Below, in pieces: positions 14,602 through 24,229 of a stretch of 42,536 nt of DNA. Position 1 is the first letter of the stretch. Every line of letters begins with the position of its first letter. The stretch comes from Acholeplasmataceae bacterium (lineage in GTDB: Bacteria > Bacillota_I > Bacilli_A > Acholeplasmatales > Acholeplasmataceae): contig JAGYNT010000003.1 in NCBI GenBank assembly GCA_018399615.1, forward strand, positions 1 to 42,536. Direction: 5' to 3'. The translations under genes were made by a program, and so were the position numbers. The notes beneath the pieces were generated by a model. That model saw nothing but the letters and a program-made list of their open reading frames with translations, was not told where the DNA came from and did no database searches.

Positions 14602-16348
14602 CGGTGTGTTTACGTATCGACCGGATATGTCGGTAATCGACGTTGCTCATGGTCTCGGTATTTCCAATGCCGCAATGATCAAGAAACTGATGCAACTCGG
14701 AATGATGACGAGTGTCAACGAAGTCATCGATCGTGAAACGATCGAAATCATCGCCCTCGAAGAAGGGTTTACCGTCAAGGACGAAGTCGTCACGGATGTG
14801 ACGCGATACGATGAATTCAAGATCGAAGACGATCCGGAATCACTCGTCAAACGACCACCGATCGTCACCGTCATGGGACACGTCGATCACGGTAAGACGA
14901 CGCTGCTCGACACGATACGCAAATCCCGTGTCGTCGAAGGCGAAGCGGGCGGCATCACGCAGCATATCGGTGCCTATCAGGTCGTTCGAAACGGTGAACC
15001 GATCACCTTCATCGATACGCCGGGCCATGCCGCGTTTACGGAAATGCGCGCACGCGGTGCGAAAGTGACGGATATCGTCATTCTCGTCGTCGGGGCCGAT
15101 GACGGCGTACAACCGCAGACGATCGAAGCGATCGATCACGCCAAAGCCGCGAAAGTTCCGATCATTGTCGCGGTCAACAAGATCGACCGCGTTCAGGCCA
15201 ACCCGGAACGCGTCATGACCGATCTGTCCGAAAAAGGTCTCATCCCCGAAGAATGGGGTGGCGATACGCCTTTCGTCATGATTTCCGCGTTGAAAAACCA
15301 AGGGATCGACAAGCTTCTCGAGATGATCCAATTGATCAGCGACCTCGAGGAGTTCAAAGCGAATCCGAAGCGTCTGGCACGCGGTACGGTCATCGAAGCG
15401 AGTCTTGACAAGGGGCGCGGACCGGTAGCCACGTTGATCGTCGAAACCGGAACGCTCAGAATCGGTGATGTCATCGTCGTCGGGAACACCTACGGAAAAG
15501 TTCGGACGATGCAGGATGATCTGAAGAACCGGTTCAAGGAAGCGATTCCTTCACAGCCCATCGAGATTACCGGATTGGACGAAGTCCCGGAAGCCGGTGA
15601 CATATTCATGGCATTCGACGATGAAAAGGTTACGCGTCAGATCGCCTCGCAACGACAGAGCAGGCAACGTGAAGGCGAACTCAAGATCGTCAAGAAGCGC
15701 TCGCTGGACAATATGCTCGGCGACATCGAAAGCAGCGACAAGGAACTGACCGTCATCATCAAGGCCGATGTCCAGGGATCGATCGAAGCGATCAAGGGCT
15801 TGCTTGAAAAAATGGATATCGACGGATTCCACGTCAATGTCGTACGCGGAAGTGTGGGAAGCATCACCGAAAGTGATGTTACGCTCGCCAATGCGTCGGA
15901 TGCGATCATCATCGGATTCAACGTCCGACCGACGTCGTCGGTTCGAAAGATCGCCGATGAACAAGGCGTCGAAATCAGACTTTACAGTGTGATCTATCGC
16001 GTCGCGGAAGACATCGAATCGGCCCTCAAAGGCATGCTCGATCCGACGTTCGAAGAAATCGTCACCGGTCAGGCCGAAGTCCGTGATACGTTCAAGTTGT
16101 CCAAAGTCGGTACGATCGCGGGTTGTTATGTCACGGACGGCGTCATCAAACGAAACGCCCTCGTTCGGATCATTCGCGACGGAGTCGTCATCTACGAAGG
16201 TAAACTCGGTTCACTCAAGCGTTTCAAGGATGATGCGAAAGAGGTAAGACAAGGCTTCGAATGCGGATTATCCGTCGAGAAGTATGACGATATCAAGGTT
16301 GGTGACGTCATCGAAGCGTCACAGATGAGAGAAGTGGAGGTTGAATAA
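14516..16348 (+). CDS. infB: Translation initiation factor IF-2
   Basis: IF-2 is the GTPase that brings initiator tRNA to the 30S subunit and promotes subunit joining. About 610 residues: a short basic N-terminus ([22 protein letters not shown]), an IF2N domain ([25 protein letters not shown]), then G1 [13 protein letters not shown]2 [13 protein letters not shown]3 DTPGHAAF, G4 NKID, G5 SAL, and domains II-IV. The short N-terminal region resembles Mollicutes and some Bacillota rather than enterobacteria. Start is ATG 14516 or the adjacent ATG 14519, both placed well behind AAGGAAG; the track's GTG at 14510 overlaps that site and is rejected. Confidence 0.96.
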   Translation: MMSNRRYRPKKKTTKKPDTSKKPPKKVNDGVFTYRPDMSVIDVAHGLGISNAAMIKKLMQLGMMTSVNEVIDRETIEIIALEEGFTVKDEVVTDVTRYDEFKIEDDPESLVKRPPIVTVMGHVDHGKTTLLDTIRKSRVVEGEAGGITQHIGAYQVVRNGEPITFIDTPGHAAFTEMRARGAKVTDIVILVVGADDGVQPQTIEAIDHAKAAKVPIIVAVNKIDRVQANPERVMTDLSEKGLIPEEWGGDTPFVMISALKNQGIDKLLEMIQLISDLEEFKANPKRLARGTVIEASLDKGRGPVATLIVETGTLRIGDVIVVGNTYGKVRTMQDDLKNRFKEAIPSQPIEITGLDEVPEAGDIFMAFDDEKVTRQIASQRQSRQREGELKIVKKRSLDNMLGDIESSDKELTVIIKADVQGSIEAIKGLLEKMDIDGFHVNVVRGSVGSITESDVTLANASDAIIIGFNVRPTSSVRKIADEQGVEIRLYSVIYRVAEDIESALKGMLDPTFEEIVTGQAEVRDTFKLSKVGTIAGCYVTDGVIKRNALVRIIRDGVVIYEGKLGSLKRFKDDAKEVRQGFECGLSVEKYDDIKVGDVIEASQMREVEVE

Positions 16349-16351
16349 ACC

Positions 16352-16693
16352 ATGTCCATTACCATTGAAAGACTCGCGAGTCTGATTCAGCGGGAACTCG
16401 CACCCATCGTCAACCGGGAAACGAAAGACAAGAGTTTCGGTTACATCAATCTGACCGAAGTCAAGGTGACGAAGGATTTGTCGTATGCGACCGTATATTA
16501 TACCGTTTTATCGGATGAGGAGGACGTCTTGAAGCGCGCGCAAGCGAGTCTCGATCAGAGCAAGGCGACGATTCGCATGGAACTGGCCAAGAAGATCAAA
16601 AACGTTCGGAAAATACCCGATCTCCTTTTCAAGTACGATGAAGCGCTTGCCTACGGCAACCGCATCGACAAGATTCTCAAGACAATAAAGTAA
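16352..16693 (+). CDS. rbfA: 30S ribosome-binding factor A
   Basis: RbfA binds the 30S subunit during late 16S rRNA maturation and cold adaptation. The 113-residue product has the KH-type fold sequence: RLASLIQRELAPIVNRE, GYINLTEVKVTKDLSYATVYYTVL, then the C-terminal IRKIPDLLFKYDEAL-equivalent (VRKIPDLLFKYDEALAYGNRIDKIL). It follows infB by 3 nt, with GTGGAGG inside the infB end as ribosome site. Last gene of the operon; its stop codon lies inside the terminator stem. Confidence 0.94.
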   Translation: MSITIERLASLIQRELAPIVNRETKDKSFGYINLTEVKVTKDLSYATVYYTVLSDEEDVLKRAQASLDQSKATIRMELAKKIKNVRKIPDLLFKYDEALAYGNRIDKILKTIK

Positions 16694-16710
16694 CTTCGGT
16701 TACTTTTTTT
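16686..16710 (+). terminator. Intrinsic terminator of the rimP-rbfA operon
   Basis: AAGTAAC-TTCG-GTTACTT is a perfect stem with a UUCG loop running into seven T residues. The rbfA TAA stop is part of the ascending stem. Confidence 0.93.
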
Positions 16711-16721
16711 CTTGTCAAAAA

Positions 16722-16730
16722 TGTTATACT
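16722..16730 (+). promoter_or_regulatory. Extended -10 promoter for priA operon
   Basis: TGTTATACT is an extended -10 box immediately after the rbfA terminator and 17 nt before the priA ATG. The -35 region overlaps the T-run and is poor. Confidence 0.45.
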
Positions 16731-16746
16731 GGATGTGGGTGAGACT

Positions 16747-19059
16747 ATGTTTGCAAGCGTCGTAATCGACATCGCGCATCGTGATCTGGATACGTACTAC
16801 GACTATCTCGTTCCGAAGGACATGGAGGGTTTTTTGACGCGCGGGATGCGCGTCATCGTACCGTTCGGCCGACAGGAAAGGCTCGGTTACGTGATCGCGA
16901 TCAAAGAAGCGAGTGAGAACGCCACGAAAGAGATTTTGTCTTCTTTGGATGTCGTTCCTTCGATCGATGATGAGATGTTCGAAATCGTTGAAAGCATACT
17001 CGAAGAGACCCCCGTTTCCTATGGAGCCGCTTTGATGACGGTGATGCCACCCGAGCTCAAGATGAGTTATGAGAAGCGCGCCAGGCTTCTCGATCATGAA
17101 AACATCGACCAGGATCTTTATGCCATGTTCGACCAGAAGGGCTTGTGGAAGCTGAGTAAAAAGGACAGCATGTATGGAAACAGACTCAGACGACTTCGAC
17201 AGAAGGGAGTCGTTCGAATCGAGACGGTACTGAAAGAGAGAGCGACGAAAAAACTCGAAACGTACTATCGCCTCGAGAGCGACCATCACTACGGCAGGAT
17301 CGAACGCTATCAGTCGATTCTCAATCTGTTTGAAAACAAGGGGATGGTAGCACGCAAGGATCTCCTCGATGCCGGGATCTCGAAGAGCAGCCTTCTGACC
17401 CTCGTGAAGCACGAGGTTTTGAGTGAACACAAAAAGGAAGTCATCCGGGAGATCGAGCACGCTTTTGAAGAGGACCGGAAAAAGCTCATACTTACGCGCG
17501 AACAGGAAATCGCCTTAAGAAAAATCGAGGATTCCCTTTTTACTCCGAAGACGCTGCTTCTCAAAGGCATAACCGGTTCCGGAAAGACGGAAGTCTATGT
17601 CGAAGCGATTGAAAGCGTGGTGAAAAAAGGTGGTCGCGCACTCGTGCTCGTCCCCGAAATCGCGTTGATCGGTCCGATGGCGAGACGTCTCATGAGTCGA
17701 TTCGAACGGGTGGCGATCTACCACAGCGGTCTTTCGAGTGGGGAGCGATACGATCAGTACCGGATCATCGCCGAACACCAGGCCGATGTCATCCTCGGGA
17801 CGCGCAGTGCCGTATTCCTGCCGATCGATGACTTGGGTCTGATCGTCATCGACGAGGAACACGATGAGAGTTACGTGCAGACCGAAGGCGTCCACTATGA
17901 CGCCCGAAAGGTTGCCGCGCAACGCTCGACATACCATGAGGCGCCACTTCTCTTCGGGAGTGCGACGCCAAGAATCGAGACCATGTATGCGGCCGAAAAG
18001 GGAGAAACGCTCGAACTGACGTTGAACGAACGCCCCTCGGGGATGCGTCTTCCCAAAATTACGCTTGTCGACATGAAGGAAGAAATGAAACGGAATAACG
18101 CCTCGATTTTCTCGAAGGCCTTGATCGAAGCGATCAAAAAACGAATCGCGAAGGGCGAACAGACGATTCTTCTCTTCAACAGAAAGGGTTATGCGCCCTA
18201 TGTGCTCTGTCGCCAATGCGGGCACGTCCCCGAATGTCCGCACTGCCAGGTCTCGTTGACCTATTATCGCGACAAAGGCGTACTCAAATGCCGGTATTGC
18301 GGACATGAGGAAGACTTCAGCCCGACCTGTCCCATCTGTCAGAGCGAAGCGGTACGCGAGGTCGGTTATGGGATCGAATACGTGGAAGAGGCGCTCAAGA
18401 AGGCGATCGATGCTCGGGTCATACGCATGGACGCGCATGTCACCCGGACCAAGGGGAGTCATGAACGGATCTGGCAATCCTTTGAAAACCGCGAAGCCGA
18501 TATTCTCCTCGGCACGCAAATGGTTTCCTTGGGACTCGATTTTCCCAGAGTCACGCTCGTCGGCATTCTCATGGCGGACATGTCTTTGAAAGTCCCCTCG
18601 TTTCGAGCGAGCGAGCGCGCCTACATGCTTTTCGCCCAGATGACGGGTCGCTCGGGGAGGATGTATCCCGGTGAAGCGATCATCCAAGGCTATGATCTCG
18701 AACACTATGCGGTCAAAAGCCTGTTCAAGGATTATGATGCGTTCTATGAGAAAGCGCTCTACGAAAGGAAACTGGCCGAATATCCCCCTTTCAGGAACAT
18801 CGCCCATATTCTTTTTGAAGGGACGTCCTATCTGAAGACGTATCAGGAAGCCTTTCTGTTCAAAAAGACGTTTCGAAGCGATGAAACCGATATTCTGGGA
18901 CCCGCTCCGGCACCGATCAGGAAGATTCGCGATCGCTATCGGTTCACGCTCTCGTTGAAATATGACGTGTTGGATAAAAGGAAACTCTTTCTGATGATCA
19001 AAGAACGACGAAACAAGGATCTGAACATCCGCTATGAACCGTATTTTGATATCGTGTAG
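16747..19059 (+). CDS. priA: Primosomal protein N' (replication restart helicase PriA)
   Basis: PriA is a DEXH helicase that reloads the replicative helicase at stalled forks. About 770 residues: N-terminal 3'-DNA-binding domain (ASVVIDIAHRDLDTYYDYLVP, GMRVIVPFGRQERLGYVI), Walker A GITGSGKTEVY at about residue 274, DEXH box VIDEEHDESY, GSATPRIET, and the helicase C-domain. Two zinc pairs sit in an insertion (CRQCGHVPECPHC and CRYCGHEEDFSPTCPIC, eight cysteines), followed by GYGIEYVEEAL, LLGTQMVSLGLDFPRVTLVGIL, and AQMTGRSGR. I use ATG 16747 (MFASVVID); the track's GTG 16735 has no ribosome site. fmt follows after 8 nt. Confidence 0.96.
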   Translation: MFASVVIDIAHRDLDTYYDYLVPKDMEGFLTRGMRVIVPFGRQERLGYVIAIKEASENATKEILSSLDVVPSIDDEMFEIVESILEETPVSYGAALMTVMPPELKMSYEKRARLLDHENIDQDLYAMFDQKGLWKLSKKDSMYGNRLRRLRQKGVVRIETVLKERATKKLETYYRLESDHHYGRIERYQSILNLFENKGMVARKDLLDAGISKSSLLTLVKHEVLSEHKKEVIREIEHAFEEDRKKLILTREQEIALRKIEDSLFTPKTLLLKGITGSGKTEVYVEAIESVVKKGGRALVLVPEIALIGPMARRLMSRFERVAIYHSGLSSGERYDQYRIIAEHQADVILGTRSAVFLPIDDLGLIVIDEEHDESYVQTEGVHYDARKVAAQRSTYHEAPLLFGSATPRIETMYAAEKGETLELTLNERPSGMRLPKITLVDMKEEMKRNNASIFSKALIEAIKKRIAKGEQTILLFNRKGYAPYVLCRQCGHVPECPHCQVSLTYYRDKGVLKCRYCGHEEDFSPTCPICQSEAVREVGYGIEYVEEALKKAIDARVIRMDAHVTRTKGSHERIWQSFENREADILLGTQMVSLGLDFPRVTLVGILMADMSLKVPSFRASERAYMLFAQMTGRSGRMYPGEAIIQGYDLEHYAVKSLFKDYDAFYEKALYERKLAEYPPFRNIAHILFEGTSYLKTYQEAFLFKKTFRSDETDILGPAPAPIRKIRDRYRFTLSLKYDVLDKRKLFLMIKERRNKDLNIRYEPYFDIV

Positions 19060-19067
19060 GTGATGAT

Positions 19068-20009
19068 ATGTTGAAAATCGTATTTATGGGAACACCGGGT
19101 TTCGCCGAAGTCGTGTTGAAAGGTCTCATCGATTACGGTCATGAGGTCGTACTCGTCGTCACACAACCGGACAAGCCCGTCGGTCGAAAGAAAGTGCTTA
19201 CGCCATCACCGGTCAAAAGGCTCGCGTCTGTCAAGGGAATCGAAGTCCATCAGCCCAAACGTCTTTCCAAGGACTATGACCGGGTGCTCGAGTCGAATCC
19301 CGATCTGATCGTGACCGCCGCCTATGGCCAGATGTTGCCGAAAGCGTTGCTCGATCGGGTGACCGCTTTGAACGTACACGGCTCTTTGTTGCCGGAATAT
19401 CGGGGTGGAGCTCCGATCCAGTATGCGCTCTTCGACGGGCGGAAAGAAACCGGTGTGACGATCATGTACATGGCATATGCCATGGACCAGGGCGATATCA
19501 TCCGACAGGCTACGCTTCCGATCAAGGATGACGACGACTATGAAACGCTTTCGAATCGTCTCAGTCATCTGGGGACAGAACTCCTCTTGGACGTCTTGAG
19601 AGACTTTGAATCCAAAACGCTCGAGCGAAGGCCACAGGACCACGAACGGGCAACCTACGCCTTGACGATCAAGTTTCAGGACGAGTTCTTGCACTTCGGG
19701 GATACGACCAGACGTATTTTGAACCGAGTCCGCGGGCTTTCTCCCACGCCAGGTGCCCATACGTATGTCAACGGTGTTTTAGTCAAGGTCTACGGAATGA
19801 AAAAGAGCGATTACCGGACGCATGATGAACGACCGGGTACGATTCTTTCTCTTGACAGAAGACTGGTCGTCAAGACGCGTGACGGAGCCGTGGAAGTGAC
19901 GATGATCCAGATTCCGGGCAAGAAGAAAATGGATATCAAGAGTTTTTTGAACGGACAGAACCTGATGCGTCCGGGTGACGTATTCGAAAGAAAGGAAGGC
20001 ATGTCATGA
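19068..20009 (+). CDS. fmt: Methionyl-tRNA formyltransferase
   Basis: Fmt transfers a formyl group from 10-formyltetrahydrofolate to Met-tRNAfMet. The 313 residues have IVFMGTPGFAEVVLKGLI at the N-terminus, VTQPDKPVGRKK, the catalytic/family signature NVHGSLLPEYRGGAPIQYAL, GVTIMYMAYAMDQGDII (Asp), and the OB-fold C-terminal tRNA-binding domain (VRGLSPTPGAHTYVNG). Normal length. The priA-fmt pair is classical in Bacillota, although def and the rsmB gene that often follow are absent here. The fmt stop overlaps the next gene's start (ATGA). Confidence 0.96.
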   Translation: MLKIVFMGTPGFAEVVLKGLIDYGHEVVLVVTQPDKPVGRKKVLTPSPVKRLASVKGIEVHQPKRLSKDYDRVLESNPDLIVTAAYGQMLPKALLDRVTALNVHGSLLPEYRGGAPIQYALFDGRKETGVTIMYMAYAMDQGDIIRQATLPIKDDDDYETLSNRLSHLGTELLLDVLRDFESKTLERRPQDHERATYALTIKFQDEFLHFGDTTRRILNRVRGLSPTPGAHTYVNGVLVKVYGMKKSDYRTHDERPGTILSLDRRLVVKTRDGAVEVTMIQIPGKKKMDIKSFLNGQNLMRPGDVFERKEGMS

Positions 20010-20581
20010 ACGAACGGAAAGAAAAAAGGCTCGTCTATACGCGAGAAGAAATGTTCGAGTTCAACAAAAAGACGCTCGAAGAGCGGGGTGTCACGATCGA
20101 GGCGATCGCCGATATCACGTATTTTCAACAGAGCCGTTACACGCAGAACGTGTCACGCAATGTCTGTCAGGAGTCGGTTGAGAAGATTCTCTCGCTGCGG
20201 GACGTCTTTCATCACGTTCAGCTCGCGGTCGAGATCGACCGGCTTGCTGAAGAAGGGTTGTTGCGTGGGCCGATTCAGGATATCATTCACGACGATCTCG
20301 GTCTTTTCGGTGTCGATGAGGTGATGGGACTCGATGTAGCCGGTCTTTACGGGATCATCGGACAGACGAATTTCGGCGACATCGACGTCAACAAGCACGG
20401 AATCGTCCAGGATTTGAACAATGCCGGCAAAAAAGAAGGCATATGCCATACGTTTTTGGACGACATCGTCGGCGCGATCGCCGCTGCGGCATCGACACGG
20501 GTCGCCCAGATTCTGAACGAGGAGATCGCCAACGAACTATCCGGTGTCAAGCGACTGAGCATCTACGATTTCATCGACTGA
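20006..20581 (+). CDS. Phosphatidylglycerophosphatase A-like protein (PgpA/YutG family)
   Basis: The C-terminal two thirds match the PgpA/YutG fold: GLYGIIGQTNFGDIDVNKHGIVQDLN, then TFLDDIVGAIAAAASTRVAQIL, which holds the conserved Asp-Asp pair and Gly/Asn residues. PgpA-type enzymes remove phosphate from phosphatidylglycerophosphate; YutG homologues in Bacillota are soluble and of less certain substrate. An N-terminal extension of about 60 residues (TREEMFEFNKKTLEERGVTIEAIADI) resembles the helical regulatory part typical of YutG. No membrane helix is evident. The ATG overlaps the fmt stop by 4 nt, so translation is coupled. Confidence 0.82.
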   Translation: MNERKEKRLVYTREEMFEFNKKTLEERGVTIEAIADITYFQQSRYTQNVSRNVCQESVEKILSLRDVFHHVQLAVEIDRLAEEGLLRGPIQDIIHDDLGLFGVDEVMGLDVAGLYGIIGQTNFGDIDVNKHGIVQDLNNAGKKEGICHTFLDDIVGAIAAAASTRVAQILNEEIANELSGVKRLSIYDFID

Positions 20582-20600
20582 AAAAAGGGGCGAACGGACT

Positions 20601-21902
20601 TTGAAGCGACGCAGACTGTTCCATGCCAAAACTTTGGGAAAAAGCGTATTCGAGCGCTTTTTTGGCTTTGAACAGGGCGTGGACATTACCGATGACGTCG
20701 CCGTTCTCTACCGACGAAACGTCGTCATCAAGAATATCATCCTTCTATCGAATGTCATCTATTCGCTTCTGCTCGTGCTTCTGTCGCTCAGTCCGATCGG
20801 TGGCGTCACCGATTGGGTTGTCACCGTCCTCGTTTTCCCTTTGACCTACGTCATCAACAGGTTGTTGCGGACACTCATCAATCTCGACCCCAGCGATAAA
20901 ACGAAACAGATGGTCGCCATGTATGTGGCCGCCTTCTACATCTTTTTCTCATCCGTTCTGATCTATGCCCGACTTTATCGGATCGAATACTTCGAAACGG
21001 GAGCTTACATTCTCATGTATTACGCCGTTGTCGTCATTTCGCTCTATCAGGAAAAGCGACTTCTCTCAACGAGTTTCCAAGGCCTGTTGGCCTTGTTGAC
21101 CGCGATTCATCTGATCTGGACCTATAGTCTGCAAGGCATGGTCGACGGTTTGTCGATGGTCGAGTTTTTTCCGATTTTCGTCCGATCCCCCGAGTTTTCG
21201 GATATTCTTCTCAGGACTTTTCTGTTCATCCTCTTCTATTTCGTCGTATACGCGATCGTTTCCATGGGTCAGTACATGCAGGAAGAACGCAAAAACGAAC
21301 TGATCCGCAGGCGTCAGGTCCAATTCGATTTCACGCATATCGTCGGTGATCTCTTTTCCGTCGTCTTTTCGAGTTCCTATGCGCTCATGGACAAGCGCCA
21401 CGCCTATCAGGTTCAACAGATGAGTGAAAGACTCGCGGACGACTACGGTCTTTCCGATGATCGGATCGCGGCGATCAATCATTACGCCATGATCCACCTG
21501 CAGTATCAGGAAATCAAGGAACTGATCACGAACAAGGAAGCGCTCGACGAGCAGAACTACGATCTGCTCAAGGAAAAGACCGAACTCGGATCGAAGATCG
21601 CCAAGCGGATGCAACTCGCGCAAAAGTGCGAGGACATCACGCGGGCCCATATCGAAGGTACCGCGAACGAGAAATTCCTGAATGAAATGCTCGTCATCCA
21701 ACCTGAGATCGAATCCCAGATCATCCTGCTCGCCGATCTCTACATCACGATGCGAAGCGCCAAATCCTATAAGAGACCGCTCGCGCACAGTGCCGTCATG
21801 AAACTGTTTCGAAGCGAGCTGTCCAATTATTTCGATTACGATCTCAAGGAACGGTTTTTCAAGTTCTCCGATGATTTTCTCGAGATCTACAATAACTTCT
21901 GA
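20601..21902 (+). CDS. Membrane protein with degenerate HD-GYP-like domain
   Basis: A 433-residue protein with about six transmembrane segments in residues 43-225 (NIILLSNVIYSLLLVLLSL, VVTVLVFPLTYVI, AAFYIFFSSVLIYARL, ILMYYAVVVISLY, LLALLTAIHLIW, LFILFYFVVYAIVSM). A cytoplasmic helical domain follows. Its end, LADLYITMRSAKSYKRPLAHSAVMKLF...YFDYDLKERFFKF, resembles the last helices of HD-GYP phosphodiesterases (normally ADxxDALTSxRPYR...FDPxLV). The metal-binding HD pair and the GYP loop are not recognisable, so catalysis is doubtful; signalling by a dead HD-GYP fold is an inference. Start is the TTG at 20601 behind AAGGGG, because no in-frame ATG occurs before the membrane part. It follows the PgpA-like gene by 19 nt. 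Confidence 0.6.
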   Translation: MKRRRLFHAKTLGKSVFERFFGFEQGVDITDDVAVLYRRNVVIKNIILLSNVIYSLLLVLLSLSPIGGVTDWVVTVLVFPLTYVINRLLRTLINLDPSDKTKQMVAMYVAAFYIFFSSVLIYARLYRIEYFETGAYILMYYAVVVISLYQEKRLLSTSFQGLLALLTAIHLIWTYSLQGMVDGLSMVEFFPIFVRSPEFSDILLRTFLFILFYFVVYAIVSMGQYMQEERKNELIRRRQVQFDFTHIVGDLFSVVFSSSYALMDKRHAYQVQQMSERLADDYGLSDDRIAAINHYAMIHLQYQEIKELITNKEALDEQNYDLLKEKTELGSKIAKRMQLAQKCEDITRAHIEGTANEKFLNEMLVIQPEIESQIILLADLYITMRSAKSYKRPLAHSAVMKLFRSELSNYFDYDLKERFFKFSDDFLEIYNNF

Positions 21903-21908
21903 TCCCGG

Positions 21909-21937
21909 TTGACAATACCTTCGAATCGTAGTATGAT
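21909..21937 (+). promoter_or_regulatory. Promoter of the metK transcript
   Basis: A perfect TTGACA (-35), a 17-nt spacer, and TATGAT (-10). It starts just after the stop of the upstream gene and feeds the SAM riboswitch. Confidence 0.85.
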
Positions 21938-21953
21938 GAAAAGACAAGTTCAT

Positions 21954-22088
21954 AGGACTTATTAAGAGCTACGGAGGCCAGTGACCATCGATGTAGCAGC
22001 AACCTATTGAGTTAGGTGCTAACCACGAGGGGTAAATCCCAACAATAAGGAAAACGTATGCTTTTCCTTCGAAAAGCGTATTTTTTTT
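21954..22088 (+). ncRNA. SAM-I (S-box family) riboswitch upstream of metK
   Basis: CTTATTAAGAG opens the aptamer and AATAAG (22044-22049) closes P1. Inside are the S-box landmarks CGGAGG, AGCAGCAACCT and AGGTGCTAACC, where ACCT/AGGT forms the paired element and GCAACC carries conserved core bases. The stretch GGCCAGTGACCATCGATGTAGCAG differs from the commonest S-box consensus, so a divergent SAM-I subtype is possible. The expression platform is explicit: AAGGAAAA (22048-22055) pairs with TTTTCCTT as an antiterminator, while the same TTTTC strand pairs with GAAAAGC in the terminator before the T-run. With SAM bound, P1 takes up the AATAAG strand and the terminator forms, lowering metK. Confidence 0.88.
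22056..22088 (+). terminator. Riboswitch-controlled terminator before metK
   Basis: GTATGCTTTTC pairs with GAAAAGCGTAT around a CTTC loop and runs into eight T residues. It is mutually exclusive with the AAGGAAAA/TTTTCCTT antiterminator. Confidence 0.85.
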
Positions 22089-22110
22089 CCGACAAAAGGA
22101 GCAGACAGAT

Positions 22111-23274
22111 ATGATTACGTATTTCAGCAGTGAATCGGTGACCGAAGGTCATCCGGACAAAGTCTGTGATCTGATTTCCGATGCGATCCTCGATGCCTGT
22201 CTGGAGGGTGATCCTCACTCACGCGTCGCATGTGAGACCGCGATCACGAATGATTACGTCCTCATCTTCGGTGAGATCACGACACGGGCGAAGGTGGATT
22301 TCGCAAAGATCGCACGCGAAACGATCAGAAAGATCGGTTATGGCGACAAGGGCTCGGGTTTCGATCTTGAAACCGCCAGGATCGATGTCCGGATCAAAGG
22401 ACAATCCGAAGATATCGCCCAAGGGGTCGATCGCGTCGAACAGAACGTTCTCGGTGCGGGCGACCAGGGACTCATGTTCGGTTACGCGACCGATGAAACG
22501 AAAGAATACATGCCGTTGCCGATCGCGTTATCACACCGAATCGCCCGCCGTCTTTCCGATGTTCGAAAACATAAGGTGATCGAAGGACTCGGTCCCGACG
22601 GGAAAACACAGGTGACGGTCGCCTATGAGGACGGCAGACCGAGTTTCATCGACAACGTCGTTCTTTCGACACAGCACCATGACGATGTCGACCTGGACGC
22701 ATTGAAAACAAGGATCGTCCACGACGTCATCGATCCCGTGCTATCGGATTACGATACCACGAAGACGACCTATCAGATCAATCCGACCGGACGGTTCGTC
22801 ATCGGTGGGCCCGACGGCGATGCCGGAATGACCGGACGAAAGATCATCGTCGATACCTACGGTGGTTACGCCCGTCACGGGGGAGGCGCGTTTTCCGGCA
22901 AGGACTCGACCAAGGTCGACCGCAGCGCGGCATACATGGCGCGCTATCTCGCCAAAAACGTGGTTGCTGCCGGGTTGGCCAAGTCGTGTGAAATTCAGCT
23001 CGCCTACGCGATCGGCCTCACGGAACCGGTAAGCATCAACATCGATACGTTCAATACCGGGGTCATCCCGTCCGATGTCTTGCGTCGTTTCATCATCGAG
23101 CATTTCGACCTCACACCGAAAGGGATGATCGATCGGCTCGGACTAAGACGTCCGCTTTTCGCACAAACCGCCTGTTACGGTCATTTCGGTCGTGAGGAAA
23201 AAGAATTTACCTGGGAACGGCTCGATAGCGTTGAATTATTCGAACAATTGGGATATAATGACCGTAGCGAGTAA
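22111..23274 (+). CDS. metK: S-adenosylmethionine synthase
   Basis: MetK makes S-adenosylmethionine from methionine and ATP. The 387 residues contain the family signatures [23 protein letters not shown] (N-terminal His and metal Asp), [15 protein letters not shown], and [18 protein letters not shown] (P-loop-like lysines), and have standard length. AAAAGGAG precedes the ATG. The gene is controlled by the SAM riboswitch directly upstream, a feedback loop on its own product. A promoter for the next gene is embedded in its last 45 bases. Confidence 0.97.
   Translation: MITYFSSESVTEGHPDKVCDLISDAILDACLEGDPHSRVACETAITNDYVLIFGEITTRAKVDFAKIARETIRKIGYGDKGSGFDLETARIDVRIKGQSEDIAQGVDRVEQNVLGAGDQGLMFGYATDETKEYMPLPIALSHRIARRLSDVRKHKVIEGLGPDGKTQVTVAYEDGRPSFIDNVVLSTQHHDDVDLDALKTRIVHDVIDPVLSDYDTTKTTYQINPTGRFVIGGPDGDAGMTGRKIIVDTYGGYARHGGGAFSGKDSTKVDRSAAYMARYLAKNVVAAGLAKSCEIQLAYAIGLTEPVSINIDTFNTGVIPSDVLRRFIIEHFDLTPKGMIDRLGLRRPLFAQTACYGHFGREEKEFTWERLDSVELFEQLGYNDRSE
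23231..23259 (+). promoter_or_regulatory. Promoter for DUF3137-lemA inside the metK 3' end
   Basis: TTGAAT (23231-23236), a 17-nt spacer, then a perfect TATAAT (23254-23259), about 40 nt before the DUF3137 start. It would free the downstream pair from riboswitch control. Confidence 0.65.
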
Positions 23275-23299
23275 AAAACGATGAACTGGAGCTGACATT

Positions 23300-24226
23300 A
23301 TGGATGAGCGTATTCAAGCGATCGAAGCGAAACGGAAGGAACTCTACGAGACGTTCAAGAAGGAACGGAACAAAGGTATCCTATTCGGTGGCCTGGCCAT
23401 CATTTTATTCATCGTCAGTTTTGGCCTCGGTGGGGAATCGATCGAACCGTTTACCGCTCTGATCGGTGGGATTCTGATTATCGTTGCCATCGTTTTTGGC
23501 GCAAAGGCGGGACAACACGCGCAGACGTTCAAGAAACTGATCAAGAGTGAGTTCATTATCGAGATGCTCAAAACGCAGTTCGAGGATGTCACATACAACC
23601 ATAAGGAAAGCATCCCGATCAGTCGGATCAACCAGACGAAAATGATCAAGGCCCCAGACCGTTTCTCCGGTGAGGACTACATATCGGGTACCTATAAAGG
23701 CGTGGCCTTCGAAGTATCGGATGTCGACCTCAAAGAACGTGTCGAAACGCGCGATTCGAAAGGAAACACCCACGTCAGCTATCAGACGTATTTCAAGGGT
23801 CGCTGGTACATCTATCAGTTTCCCCGCGCTTTCGACGGCACGCTCAAGATCGCGGAAGGCCGCGGCTATCAGATGAACCATCGCGGACTCGAAAAAGTCG
23901 ACACCGAAAGCATCACGTTCAACAAGAAGTTCGCCATCTACGCCTCGGATATGCAGTACGCTTTTTACCATCTGACGCCCGTCATCATGGAAAAATTCAT
24001 GGAACTCGAAAGCATGCACCGCGGTAAAATACTCTTCTATTTTCACGACAACGAACTGCATATCGGCATCAATGACCGCAAGGATTATCTGGAAATACCT
24101 ATTTCGCGCTCGCTCGACGATCAGGCGATCAATGATTTCAGAAGTGACATCGAGATCATACCCGCCATCATCAATGAAGTGCGTTTAGATAGTGATAAGT
24201 TCAATCGAAAACCGAAAAGGAGCTAA
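23300..24226 (+). CDS. DUF3137 family membrane protein
   Basis: A 308-residue protein with a short basic N-terminal helix, two adjacent transmembrane segments (ILFGGLAIILFIVSFGLGG and FTALIGGILIIVAIVFGAKAG), then a soluble domain matching the DUF3137 pattern (YKGVAFEVSDVDLKE, FKGRWYIYQFPRAFDGTLKI, FNKKFAIYASDMQYAFYHLTP). Its biochemical role is unknown. DUF3137 genes are commonly next to lemA, as here (3-nt gap, AAAAGGAG site), which suggests a shared envelope function. Start ATG has GGAGC upstream. Confidence 0.85.
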   Translation: MDERIQAIEAKRKELYETFKKERNKGILFGGLAIILFIVSFGLGGESIEPFTALIGGILIIVAIVFGAKAGQHAQTFKKLIKSEFIIEMLKTQFEDVTYNHKESIPISRINQTKMIKAPDRFSGEDYISGTYKGVAFEVSDVDLKERVETRDSKGNTHVSYQTYFKGRWYIYQFPRAFDGTLKIAEGRGYQMNHRGLEKVDTESITFNKKFAIYASDMQYAFYHLTPVIMEKFMELESMHRGKILFYFHDNELHIGINDRKDYLEIPISRSLDDQAINDFRSDIEIIPAIINEVRLDSDKFNRKPKRS

Positions 24227-24229
24227 AAC

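Noticed and set aside
17515-18807. 430-residue minus-strand ORF opposite priA
   Set aside because: Antisense shadow of clear PriA helicase and zinc motifs; no ribosome site or family match.
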